Below are positions 50,868 to 59,036 of a DNA stretch of 64,000 nt, one piece after another. A program made the position numbers and the translations under genes. Position 1 is the stretch's first letter, and each line of letters starts with the position of its first letter. Origin of the DNA: Jeotgalibacillus aurantiacus (GTDB lineage Bacteria; Bacillota; Bacilli; Bacillales; Jeotgalibacillaceae); contig NZ_JACNMS010000006.1 of the NCBI RefSeq assembly GCF_020595125.1, positions 62,001-126,000 of the forward strand, given 5' to 3'. The notes beneath the pieces were generated by a model. The model was not told the origin of the DNA. It ran no database searches and saw nothing but the letters and a program-made list of their open reading frames with translations.

Positions 50868-51965
50868 ATGAATTGGGTCTCGATAGGGGCTGTGTTGCTC
50901 GTTGCATTTATCGCGTTTGGTGTTATATTTCTGATGATGAAAACACGTGGACTGTCACCAAAAGCACTTGTTGATTTTATTAAGAACAATAAGGAGTTCA
51001 CAGCTATAAAGATAGTAAGAAATCATGAAACGGTCGTCTCGTATCAGGAGGAAAAGATGCTGCCTCTTGCCAGCACAGCAAAGATGATCATTGCTGTTGC
51101 CTATGCAAAGCAGGCGGCCTCCGGTGAAATTGATCCGACTGAAAGGATTTCACTGTCAACGCTCAACTCCTTTTTTATCCGCAAAACAGACGGAGGGGCA
51201 CATGAAGCATGGCTGTCAGAAATCCACAACCAGGACCCTGTGACGCTGGCTCAGGTTGCAGAAGGGATGATGCATTACAGTTCGAATGCGAATACGGATT
51301 ATCTTTTACATCGTTTAGGATTGGAGCGGGTGAATGCCATTCCTGCTGAAATGGGGATTACAGACCATGAAGATATTTATCCATTTGTTCCAGCGCTTGC
51401 GATTCCCTACGTACTGATGGAGGAACAAAATATTACGCTGACAGGTGCCATTGCAAAGGTCCGCGATATGTCGATGGATGAATATCGTTCGAAAGCTGTT
51501 GAGGTTATGAATCAGTGGCTGGAAAAGCCTTTGCCAAAAGATAAAAAGCTTGAGCTGGTCAAAAGCCTGATTATGGATGTTCAGAAAATCTGGTCTGATC
51601 GCCTGCCGCGGTCAAATGCAAAAAGCTATGCCGATTTTATGAAAAAGCTCAATGACAAAACATTTTTCAGTCAGGGGATTCATGAGCATCTGGATCCATT
51701 GCTTGAGCCGCTGATGAGCAGTCCGGAGAATCGGAAATGGCTGAAGCATGCCGGCAAAAAAGGTGGATCGACAGCCATGGTGCTGACATTCTCCATGTAT
51801 GCAACCGATTTAGATGGAAACCGGACAGAAGCGTCGTTTTTTACTGATCAGCTGATGCTGCTTGATCAGGTGAGACTCTCAAAATCTCTCAATGAATTTC
51901 AAAAAGCGATTTTAAAGGATGAACATTTCCGGCGCTACTGTCAGGATGCATTCAGGCAGGATTAA
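50868..51965 (+). CDS. Membrane-anchored serine hydrolase with class A beta-lactamase fold
   Basis: The 365-residue protein starts with a membrane anchor (VSIGAVLLVAFIAFGVIFLM) and then has class A beta-lactamase/penicillin-binding motifs. These are SxxK in LPLASTAKMIIAVAYA, SxN in MMHYSSNANTDYLLHR and the KTG-like box in HAGKKGGSTAMVLTFSMY. The KKGGS form and long insert (about 200-275) differ from true beta-lactamases, so peptidase or esterase activity is as likely. Its 3' end overlaps the convergent ComB gene by 4 bases. Confidence 0.8.
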   Translation: MNWVSIGAVLLVAFIAFGVIFLMMKTRGLSPKALVDFIKNNKEFTAIKIVRNHETVVSYQEEKMLPLASTAKMIIAVAYAKQAASGEIDPTERISLSTLNSFFIRKTDGGAHEAWLSEIHNQDPVTLAQVAEGMMHYSSNANTDYLLHRLGLERVNAIPAEMGITDHEDIYPFVPALAIPYVLMEEQNITLTGAIAKVRDMSMDEYRSKAVEVMNQWLEKPLPKDKKLELVKSLIMDVQKIWSDRLPRSNAKSYADFMKKLNDKTFFSQGIHEHLDPLLEPLMSSPENRKWLKHAGKKGGSTAMVLTFSMYATDLDGNRTEASFFTDQLMLLDQVRLSKSLNEFQKAILKDEHFRRYCQDAFRQD

Positions 51966-52708
51966 TACTTTATAAAATGATCCTTATTCAATATAGGCAC
52001 AACATTGTCTTTGTTCAGTTGACTGCAGAAGTGCACGTCCGCCTCAAAGCCGCGCTCACGCAGTTCCCGGCCACTCCCGCAATCGTAAATCAGATAACTT
52101 AGCTGGTCTTTAGATTGTTCGAAAGCCAATTTACATAGAGTGGCTTCAGGAGAGATGCATCCAGTGAGTTCGGACAAGATTGCACCGGCACCAAGGTAAT
52201 CCTCAATCGAAGGACGTAATGAATCCTCGTGCTCCATTGGCTCATTCCACTGTTCGCCACAGGGTACGAGGGTGATGTCTTTTCCTGATTTCAATTGGAG
52301 CTCATTGGCGGCTTTTGCAACGGCTGAAGCATTTCTGAGTGATCCGATCAGCAGTGCCGCAACGTCTGAAGCGAGCCATGTGCAGTAAGCTCCGTTTAAA
52401 GAGGAGAGGACAAATCGCTTATTAGCGTGTTCGCTGCCAAATGTAACAGGAGAGAGGGTAGGCAGTCCGCGTTTAGCTGCCTCAGCTCTTCCTAAAATGT
52501 ACTCTGCGTCTTTTTCTTTTGCGTAAAGCCTGCCGTCCTCTGATGGAGGAAAGGGGAAAATCGTTGCCTGTACATTCATGGCAGCTGTGACGGTGGATGA
52601 AAAACTTAATACATCAACAATAATGATGATATCGCCTCTTTCAGCCGCTTCACGTGCTCCCCGCCTTCCCCACTCTAATTTGATTTCGTATCCGTGCTGA
52701 TCGAACAT
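51962..52708 (-). CDS. 2-phosphosulfolactate phosphatase family protein (ComB)
   Basis: The 248-residue protein carries IIIIVDVLSFSSTVTAAM (catalytic Asp region), LSPVTF, FVLSSLNGAYCTWLASDVAA and LVPCGEQW-like motifs with an acidic EDYLGAGAILSELTG. These are the ComB features. ComB hydrolyses 2-phosphosulfolactate to sulfolactate; in Bacillus this fits sulfolactate production in spores. ATG 52708 follows TGGAGGCAT, and the first 34 bases overlap the Nudix gene upstream. Confidence 0.82.
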   Translation of the reverse strand: MFDQHGYEIKLEWGRRGAREAAERGDIIIIVDVLSFSSTVTAAMNVQATIFPFPPSEDGRLYAKEKDAEYILGRAEAAKRGLPTLSPVTFGSEHANKRFVLSSLNGAYCTWLASDVAALLIGSLRNASAVAKAANELQLKSGKDITLVPCGEQWNEPMEHEDSLRPSIEDYLGAGAILSELTGCISPEATLCKLAFEQSKDQLSYLIYDCGSGRELRERGFEADVHFCSQLNKDNVVPILNKDHFIKY

Positions 52709-53100
52709 ATGGATGCCTCCAGTTGATATAGTTTTTGCGCTACTTCTTCCGGTAACAGATTGTATTGAGGTAATTCACTGATCTTCAACCAGACTGGCTC
52801 ATAGGAACCCCGATTATGCTGCTTGAATTCTTCCCCCTTCCCTGAACCAAAAACACCGCTGATCATACGTGCAAGGTAAAAATACTGTTTTCCATTGTAG
52901 GCAATAGTAGTAAAAAGCTCCCCAATTTCCACTTCGACCCCAAGCTCTTCAAAAGCTTCCCGCTTTGCTGCTTCCTGAGGCGTTTCGTGTGGTTCAATTC
53001 CACCTCCGGGAAAAACATAATAGGTCTGACCTGCCCGAACCCGTTTAATTAATGCTACCTTGTTTTGATGAATCAACATAACAGAGCCACGGTTTCTCAT
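52675..53100 (-). CDS. NUDIX hydrolase
   Basis: The 141-residue protein has a Nudix box GGGIEPHETPQEAAKREAF continuing EELGVEV (about residues 31-55), following the entry YYVFPGGG. Substrate unknown. Its 3' end overlaps the ComB start by 34 bases, so the two are translationally coupled, though no functional link is obvious. The start is ATG 53100 behind GAAAGGACTG. Confidence 0.85.
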   Translation of the reverse strand: MRNRGSVMLIHQNKVALIKRVRAGQTYYVFPGGGIEPHETPQEAAKREAFEELGVEVEIGELFTTIAYNGKQYFYLARMISGVFGSGKGEEFKQHNRGSYEPVWLKISELPQYNLLPEEVAQKLYQLEASICSISTDTKSN

Positions 53101-53254
53101 ATAATCAGTCCTTTCAAAATATTTCGTGTATCCAGTATGAATGGTTGATACAATATATTTACAAGAGAGGTCATTAGTGGATCATCATATCAAACTTCCA
53201 TCTGGAAATGTACATTTATTTCCGGGGAAATAATAGAAAAGTAGAGGGTGTTTT

Positions 53255-53968
53255 ATGATGGATAGGTTAGATCCAATTCAGGCGGCAGGAGAATTTGTTA
53301 ATCAGTATTTTCCTCATTGTAATGCGGCTGTGTTAGCAGGAAGCGTTTCGAGAGGGGAATCGACTTCAACGTCTGATCTTGATATTGTGGTGTTTGATCC
53401 GAAAATCAAACAGTCCTACCGGGAATCTTTAATTGAATATGATTGGCCAATTGAAGTGTTCGTACATAACTTAACCTCCTATTCTTTCTTTTTTAAGGAC
53501 GACTGTAAACATGGAAAACCTTCCATGCCGCATATGGTTGCTCATGGCATCGTTTTAAAGGGAAGTGATGAGCTGGATCAGATCAGACAGGAAGCGGATA
53601 TGATTCTAAAGAAGGGTCCTGCACCGTGGAGTGACTCGACTATCAAACTTAAAAGATATATGATCACTGATCTGCTGGATGATCTGATGGGTTCAAATGA
53701 TCGAGGGGAAGATATTATGATCTCAGCTGAGCTTTCGATCCTCTTACAGGAATTTATGCTGAGAGTGAACAACAGATGGATAGGGTCTTCTAAATGGATG
53801 ATTCGTGAACTTAAGCGTTTCGATCCTGATTATGCAGAGACATTCACTGAAGCATTCGATCAGTTGTATACGAATGGGCATAAAGCCGGAGTAAAGAGGC
53901 TTGTGGAAGAAAGTCTCCAGCTTCACGGAGGATTATTGTTTGAAGGTTTTTCGATAGGGAAAAGTTGA
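53255..53968 (+). CDS. Nucleotidyltransferase-fold protein
   Basis: The 237-residue protein has the polymerase-beta nucleotidyltransferase signature AAVLAGSVSRGESTSTSDLD (about residues 24-43), with GSxxRG and the metal-binding SDLD, then the third acid in PIEVFVHN. A helical C-terminal domain follows. It could be an aminoglycoside/lincosamide-type nucleotidyltransferase or of the kinase-like DUF4037 type; I cannot choose. ATG 53255 follows AGAGGGTG. It is a single gene. Confidence 0.8.
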   Translation: MMDRLDPIQAAGEFVNQYFPHCNAAVLAGSVSRGESTSTSDLDIVVFDPKIKQSYRESLIEYDWPIEVFVHNLTSYSFFFKDDCKHGKPSMPHMVAHGIVLKGSDELDQIRQEADMILKKGPAPWSDSTIKLKRYMITDLLDDLMGSNDRGEDIMISAELSILLQEFMLRVNNRWIGSSKWMIRELKRFDPDYAETFTEAFDQLYTNGHKAGVKRLVEESLQLHGGLLFEGFSIGKS

Positions 53969-54031
53969 ATCGTTTGAAATGATCCGATCTGTTTGCGTTT
54001 ATATTGAGGCAACACAGCTTTCAAAATAGTA

Positions 54032-54075
54032 AAAGAGCCTGAACAACGCACAAAAGCTTGTTGTTCAGGCTCTTT
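54032..54075. terminator. Bidirectional intrinsic terminator
   Basis: AAAGAGCCTGAACAAC (54032-54047) and GTTGTTCAGGCTCTTT (54060-54075) are perfect 16-base complements between convergent genes. Confidence 0.88.
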
Positions 54076-54084
54076 ATTCGGCTA

Positions 54085-54603
54085 TTAGCGCTGATATTCC
54101 ACTTCTCTTACCTGATAAAGTGGAGGGGGGATCAGCCAGCCTTTTTCTTTGCTGTTTCGCAGGTTTTTCGCTGCAAATGCTACTTTTTGTGTGTGGAACT
54201 GTTCGAACAACAGTCCGATGTCCTCACGTACACACTGGGTGATCATTTGGCTGGCAGCCGTAATGCCGGCTCCTGTGCTCATTGTGAGAGATGCAGCAAT
54301 TTCAGGGTCCTGAAAACGTGCGCCAGCCGGAATCTGATCGAGGTTCGCCTTTGCCCGGGCAGGCGGTGCAGGAGGAACCTGAATCTGGTTCTCAATAAGC
54401 AGCTCCTCAAGCTGGCGGCTTTCCCGTTCGCCTAATTTGATCGCTTCCTCCAGAAGTTCCTGAAGATCCCGGTCTCCTGCGTGATTACGCATGGTTTGAT
54501 AAGCAGCGACATTGCCGTTTGCCGTCAATAACGCAGTCCAGACGCCATAAACTTCCCCGTAGTGCATTGGTTCATCCTTTGGTGATCCGCTCAAAATTCC
54601 CAT
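54085..54603 (-). CDS. DUF3231 family protein (ferritin-like/spore-coat-like)
   Basis: The 172-residue helical protein carries DEPMHYGEVYGVWTALLTAN, a proline-rich VPPAPPARAKANLDQIP, and GAGITAASQMITQCVREDIG. These fit the DUF3231 family, related to CotF/ferritin-like four-helix proteins of Bacillales. ATG 54603 follows AGGGGGATC. Function is unknown. Confidence 0.78.
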   Translation of the reverse strand: MGILSGSPKDEPMHYGEVYGVWTALLTANGNVAAYQTMRNHAGDRDLQELLEEAIKLGERESRQLEELLIENQIQVPPAPPARAKANLDQIPAGARFQDPEIAASLTMSTGAGITAASQMITQCVREDIGLLFEQFHTQKVAFAAKNLRNSKEKGWLIPPPLYQVREVEYQR

Positions 54604-54670
54604 TAATGATCCCCCTAAAACAATATTGACTTTGTGAAGTCAGTCAGTATTATGTGCAGGCCGTTCTGAT

Positions 54671-56212
54671 TTACTCTGTTTGATCAATGGTAATGCTTTC
54701 TAAGGACATAAAAGCAGGTCCTTCAATGACTTCTCCAGTATAAGAAAATCTTGAACCGTGACATGGACAGTCCCATGTGCGCTCCCCATCGTTCCAGTTA
54801 CACTCACATCCCATGTGCGTACAAGTCGGATCCACGGCATGAAAGTGCCCTTGAGGATCCTTGTACACGCCGGTTTTCTGTCCGTTTACCTGAACAATAG
54901 CCCCTTCGTCATGTTCTAGCTCATCAATTGTTTTATCTGCCGGTTCCAGCTTTCCTTTAATTAATTCACCCGCAACTTCAATGTTTGAAGTGAAAGCGTG
55001 TTTGATAGACGGGTCTGCCTTGAATCTCGAAGGTGTAAACAGGTCTGTATAAGGGTTATCCTTTTCCTCAATCAAGTCCGACAGTAATAGCGCAGCTGCG
55101 GTTCCGTTTGTCATTCCCCATTTACGGTAGCCTGTGGCAACGAAAATGTTTGGAGAGCTTTGATTGATTGGACCGATATATGGAACCTTGTCGAGCGTCA
55201 CAAGATCCTGTGCAGACCATCTGTTGACATACCTTTTAATGCCGAAAGCTTCGTCAGCATAAGCTTCAAGTGCCAGGTAGCTTGAGAGTGTATTGGATTC
55301 ACGGCCGGTAACATGGCCTTCACCACCAATGAGTAGGATCGATGACTCTTGACCTGCAGCCTGGCGGATAGACCTGACGGGATTGCCTGCAGAAATGTAC
55401 ATGCCACCTTCGAATTCATTTTGAGGCTCAATCGCAATCAGATAGGACCGTTGTGGCTGAAGACGCGCGAAATAAGCACCTTTTTTATCAATAAAAGGGA
55501 AGTGGGATCCCACAACAAGCTTTTGACACGTGATCTTCCTTCCGGTTGCCGTCACAACCTTCATCTGACTTCCTTCCTCGACGCTGACGGCAGGAGAGTG
55601 TTCGAATACCTGTCCACCCATTTGAACAAACTCTTCTAACAGGGCCTGTAAATATTTGATCGGATGAAATTGAGCCTGCTGCTTCATCGTTAAAACCGTT
55701 TTGGCGGTGGCATCAAAAGAGAGGCCGCTGACAGTTTCAAACGGAATATCCAGTTTCTCATAGGCTTTCTGCTCCGCTTCGACCTGTCTTTGCTCATCAT
55801 CACTTGTCGCAAAAACAGAAGCACCCTGAAATGAAAAATCATATTTTTCCGATTGACTACTGCAGTAAGTACTGATGAAATTTAATGCCTGATTAGAGGC
55901 TTCATAAAACTGACGTGCGCCTTCTAATCCAATATGTGAAATCAGCTCATCATAAATGAGTCCATGCTGAGCGGTGACTTTAGCAGTTGTATAACCGGTA
56001 GTGCCACTGAATAATTCACGTGCTTCAAGAATAACTACTTTATGTCCTTTTTTGGCAAGTAAATAACCTGTAGTAATACCGGTCAATCCACCTCCTGCAA
56101 TGACAATCTCAGTTTCCATATCTTCCTGTACAGGTTGAAATGATCCTGCCTGATTTTCTTCCTCCAGCCAGTAGGAAGAGGAATATGCTGGTCGTTTCTC
56201 CATATTATCCAT
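54671..56212 (-). CDS. FAD-dependent oxidoreductase with C-terminal Rieske domain (YhfW-like)
   Basis: The 513-residue protein has an N-terminal DAO-type FAD domain (IVIAGGGLTGITTGYLLAKK, GTTGYTTAKVTAQHG). A C-terminal Rieske [2Fe-2S] centre of about 90 residues carries CTHMGC and CPCHGS. This fusion is the YhfW type. It probably oxidises a small molecule and passes electrons through the cluster; the substrate is not known. GTG 56215, ATG 56212 and ATG 56203 are all possible starts; GAAAGGTGATGG precedes them. It is divergent from array A2 and the AtoE gene. Confidence 0.88.
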   Translation of the reverse strand: MDNMEKRPAYSSSYWLEEENQAGSFQPVQEDMETEIVIAGGGLTGITTGYLLAKKGHKVVILEARELFSGTTGYTTAKVTAQHGLIYDELISHIGLEGARQFYEASNQALNFISTYCSSQSEKYDFSFQGASVFATSDDEQRQVEAEQKAYEKLDIPFETVSGLSFDATAKTVLTMKQQAQFHPIKYLQALLEEFVQMGGQVFEHSPAVSVEEGSQMKVVTATGRKITCQKLVVGSHFPFIDKKGAYFARLQPQRSYLIAIEPQNEFEGGMYISAGNPVRSIRQAAGQESSILLIGGEGHVTGRESNTLSSYLALEAYADEAFGIKRYVNRWSAQDLVTLDKVPYIGPINQSSPNIFVATGYRKWGMTNGTAAALLLSDLIEEKDNPYTDLFTPSRFKADPSIKHAFTSNIEVAGELIKGKLEPADKTIDELEHDEGAIVQVNGQKTGVYKDPQGHFHAVDPTCTHMGCECNWNDGERTWDCPCHGSRFSYTGEVIEGPAFMSLESITIDQTE

Positions 56213-56313
56213 CACCTTTCAATTCCTTAATCTGCCTTTCAGTATGACCCTTCAGAAAGAGAAATATTCGCAGAGGGAGTTTCAGGAAATGTAACACGCT
56301 AAATTAATCGGAG

Positions 56314-56480
56314 ACGAGAAATGAGTAAATGGTCACGATTCTGCGAACCAGTAATAAAATCTTGCGAAACAGGTCTCATATCCTGCGAACGCGGACCACT
56401 ATCTTGTGAAAGACGTAATCTATTTTACGAACCTTACACAAAATCCAGCGAACCTCTGCTCCTTCATCCGCAAAACATTA
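56314..56480. repeat. Array A2: 21-base-ruler degenerate repeat (ATCTTGCGAAC core)
   Basis: The GCGA of the core lies at 56343, 56364, 56385, 56406, 56427 and 56448, all exactly 21 apart, then 56470 (22). A weak earlier copy is at 56314. It is the opposite orientation of array A1. ATG 56321, behind CGGAG with 7-base spacing, opens a 58-residue frame (stop 56495) with heptads FCEPVIK, SCETGLI, SCERGPL, SCERRNL, FYEPYTK and SSEPLLL. The 427 bases between the divergent genes hold only this array and, presumably, two promoters. Confidence 0.88.
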
Positions 56481-56639
56481 AAAGCAATCCCCATTAAACA
56501 AGGGAGCAGCTTTCTTAGATTGATCTATATAGAAGCTGATTTCAAACTTTTCCTTAAAAATGAAAGGGTTTTCATATAGAGTGTCGAATAGTGTCAGCTG
56601 TGGAGAAATTGAAAACTGAACAAAGGGGAGAAAATCAGC

Positions 56640-57956
56640 ATGAAAAGAGTGATTCGTTTTTCCAATTCATTAATGGAGCGTTGGCTGCCGGATCCATTTC
56701 TATTTGTCGTGATCCTGACACTTGTTGTGTTTGCGCTCGGGATCGGATTAACCGGTTCAACACCTGTAGAAATGGTTGCCTTCTGGGGAGAAGGCTTTTG
56801 GGCACTTTTAGCATTTTCCATGCAGATGGTTCTGGTTCTCGTAACCGGATTTGTATTAGCAAGCAGTCCGATTTTTAAAAAGGGGCTTGGTTCCCTGGCA
56901 TCAGTGGCAAAATCACCAGGCAGTGCAATCATCTGGGTAACGCTTATTTCACTTGCTGCCAGCTGGATTAACTGGGGATTTGGACTTGTCATTGGCGCGC
57001 TTTTCGCCAAAGAACTGGCGAAAAGAGTGCAGGGGGTTGATTACCGCCTTTTGATAGCCAGTGCTTATTCAGGCTTCCTGATTTGGCACGCAGGTTTTTC
57101 AGGTTCTACTCCGTTATCCATTGCAACAGAGGGGCATCCGTTAGTTGATACGATTGGGATTATTCCAACGAGTGAAACGATTTTTGCAGGTTACAACCTG
57201 ATAATTATTCTTGCACTCATCGTGATTTTGCCACTGCTTAACCGTCTGATGATGCCGGCAAAAGAAGATACTGTCACCGTTGACCCTGCTGTATTGGAAG
57301 AGGATGAGGTTGCTGTGTCGATCGCTGAACCACTAACACCTGCAGAAAAGCTTGAAAACAGCTGGATTTTATCAATGGTCATCGGTGTACTTGGGATCGC
57401 TTTTCTGGCTTATTATTTCGTTCAGAACGGATTCGCGCTGAATCTTGATTTGGTTAATTTCCTGTTTCTGTTCCTAGGGATTTTATTCCACGGCACACCG
57501 CGCCGCTATTTAAATGCCGTGCAAAATGCGGTAAAAGGAGCAGGAGGCATCATTATTCAGTTCCCTTTTTACGCTGGGATCATGGGGATGATGACAGCAT
57601 CAGGGCTGACCTTAATGATGTCTGATATGTTTGTCAGCATTTCAACAGATGTAACTTTCCCACTGTTTGCTTTCTTAAGCGCAGGCATTGTGAACTTCTT
57701 CGTTCCATCAGGCGGAGGCCAGTGGGCTGTACAGGGACCGATCATGATGGACGCCGCAATTGCTCTCGATGCGAGTACAGCGAAAGTGGCGATGGCAGTC
57801 GCATGGGGAGATGCCTGGACAAACATGATTCAGCCATTCTGGGCACTGCCGGCTCTGGCCATTGCAGGACTGAAAGCCAAGGATATCATGGGCTTTTGTT
57901 TAATCGTTCTGTTTGTAAGCGGGATCGTGATTGGGCTTGGATTAGTGCTCATTTAA
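56640..57956 (+). CDS. Short-chain fatty acid transporter (AtoE family)
   Basis: The 438-residue protein of about 11-12 membrane segments has the AtoE/TIGR00366 features: RFSNSLMERWLPDPFLFVVI, AASWINWGFGLVIGALFAKE, AYSGFLIWHAGFSGSTPLSI and a C-terminal FFVPSGGGQWAVQGPIMMDA and GDAWTNMIQPFWALPAL. It takes up short-chain fatty acids such as butyrate or acetoacetate. ATG 56640 lies behind AAAGGGGAG. No fatty-acid CoA-transferase genes are next to it. Confidence 0.9.
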   Translation: MKRVIRFSNSLMERWLPDPFLFVVILTLVVFALGIGLTGSTPVEMVAFWGEGFWALLAFSMQMVLVLVTGFVLASSPIFKKGLGSLASVAKSPGSAIIWVTLISLAASWINWGFGLVIGALFAKELAKRVQGVDYRLLIASAYSGFLIWHAGFSGSTPLSIATEGHPLVDTIGIIPTSETIFAGYNLIIILALIVILPLLNRLMMPAKEDTVTVDPAVLEEDEVAVSIAEPLTPAEKLENSWILSMVIGVLGIAFLAYYFVQNGFALNLDLVNFLFLFLGILFHGTPRRYLNAVQNAVKGAGGIIIQFPFYAGIMGMMTASGLTLMMSDMFVSISTDVTFPLFAFLSAGIVNFFVPSGGGQWAVQGPIMMDAAIALDASTAKVAMAVAWGDAWTNMIQPFWALPALAIAGLKAKDIMGFCLIVLFVSGIVIGLGLVLI

Positions 57957-57963
57957 TTAAATA

Positions 57964-57998
57964 GGACCGGAATACGCTTTGTGCGTTTCCGGTTTTTT
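57964..57998 (+). terminator. Intrinsic terminator of the AtoE-type gene
   Basis: ACCGGAA(T)ACGC and GCGTTTCCGGT form a hairpin followed by TTTTT. Confidence 0.82.
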
Positions 57999-58111
57999 GT
58001 TTTGTTGGAGATTGTTTGACGCGGAGTAGGGCTTGATGGTGAAGGCGGTTGTTTTTCGCGGCAAATAGGGGGTTGGGTGACGGGGGCTGGCTGAGTGGCT
58101 CCCTGGAGGAT

Positions 58112-58335
58112 TTCTTCATTCGGGTGAGTTATTCAGGCTTTTGAAAAATTAATTCCCTCTTTCTGGGGTTTGATTCGTGCTTTTGAAAAAATAATTCCAT
58201 CACTGCGGCTCCCGGTCTCCACTTTTCCTTCACTGCCTTCACTGATTCAATCATTCCCGCACACTGATTCCTTTGTTTCAAAATTTATTTCCATCAAAAC
58301 CACAACCCTCATTCAAGCAAGCCAGGTTTCCTTCA
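58112..58335. repeat. Array B2: 21-base-ruler degenerate repeat (ATTCCATC core)
   Basis: TTC core positions are 58112, 58132, 58153, 58174, 58195, 58225, 58246, 58268, 58289, 58312 and 58332. The steps are 20,21,21,21,30,21,22,21,23,20. The central segment aligns with array B1: both show, in order, an IPSFW unit, a FEK unit, an IPSL unit with a three-codon insertion, and an IQSF unit. The 58170-58418 plus frame is open but has only a TTG start and no site. Of the 505 bases 57957-58461, 58000-58111 hold nothing I can identify. Confidence 0.85.
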
Positions 58336-58461
58336 AAACCATATCTCCTAATCAACCTATCCCCAACCCTCGCTTCTTGTGTCTTTACACAAGTAAAGCT
58401 AAAATAATAAGTGAATAATTGAGCATACCAACAATACGAATACATATTAAAAGGAGATGGC

Positions 58462-59016
58462 ATGATGACTAAAAGAGCATTGATTAATGTTGACTATACG
58501 ATTGATTTTGTAGCAGACAATGGTGCGCTGACCTGCGGGAAGCCGGGACAGGAGATTGAAGATAAGATTGTCAGCCTGACGAGAGAGTTTCATGAGCGTC
58601 AGGATCTTGTTGTTTTTGCAATCGATCTGCACGATGAAAATGACCCTCACCACCCGGAGACAAAGCTTTTTCCGCCACATAATATCCGTGGCACAAAGGG
58701 CAGGGATCTGTATGGGTCACTGCAGTCATTGTATGATATGATTCAAGATGATGAAAATGTGATATATATAGATAAAACGCGTTACAGTGCTTTCGCCGGT
58801 ACAAATTTGGAACAGCTGCTGAGAGAGCGTGGAATTACGGAGCTTCATCTCGTTGGGGTATGCACCGATATTTGTGTGTTGCATACGGCGGTTGACGCTT
58901 ATAATAAAGGCTTTCACGTAACGGTTCATAAACAAGCGGTTGCCAGTTTTAATCAGGCTGGTCATGAATGGGCACTTGAACATTTTGCTTCATCGATTGG
59001 GGCGACAGTACAGTAA
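58462..59016 (+). CDS. pncA: Nicotinamidase (isochorismatase family)
   Basis: The 184-residue cysteine hydrolase has the catalytic Asp in ALINVDYTIDFVADNGALTC, metal-binding AIDLHDENDPHHPET, the lysine KTRYSAF and the nucleophile in LVGVCTDICVLHTAVDAYN. It converts nicotinamide to nicotinate. ATG 58462 or 58465 is behind AAAAGGAGAT. It heads an operon with nicotinate phosphoribosyltransferase (20 bases on) and NAD synthetase: salvage of nicotinamide to NAD. Confidence 0.9.
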   Translation: MMTKRALINVDYTIDFVADNGALTCGKPGQEIEDKIVSLTREFHERQDLVVFAIDLHDENDPHHPETKLFPPHNIRGTKGRDLYGSLQSLYDMIQDDENVIYIDKTRYSAFAGTNLEQLLRERGITELHLVGVCTDICVLHTAVDAYNKGFHVTVHKQAVASFNQAGHEWALEHFASSIGATVQ

Positions 59017-59036
59017 GGCATAAGGAGCTAATGGAT

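Noticed and set aside
9219-58335. CRISPR arrays at the periodic repeats
   Set aside because: The 21-base period is shorter than a CRISPR repeat plus spacer, repeats are degenerate, and no cas genes are present.
58170-58418. 82-residue plus-strand frame across array B2
   Set aside because: TTG start without a ribosome binding site, and the homologous array B1 has in-frame stops, so coding is not supported.
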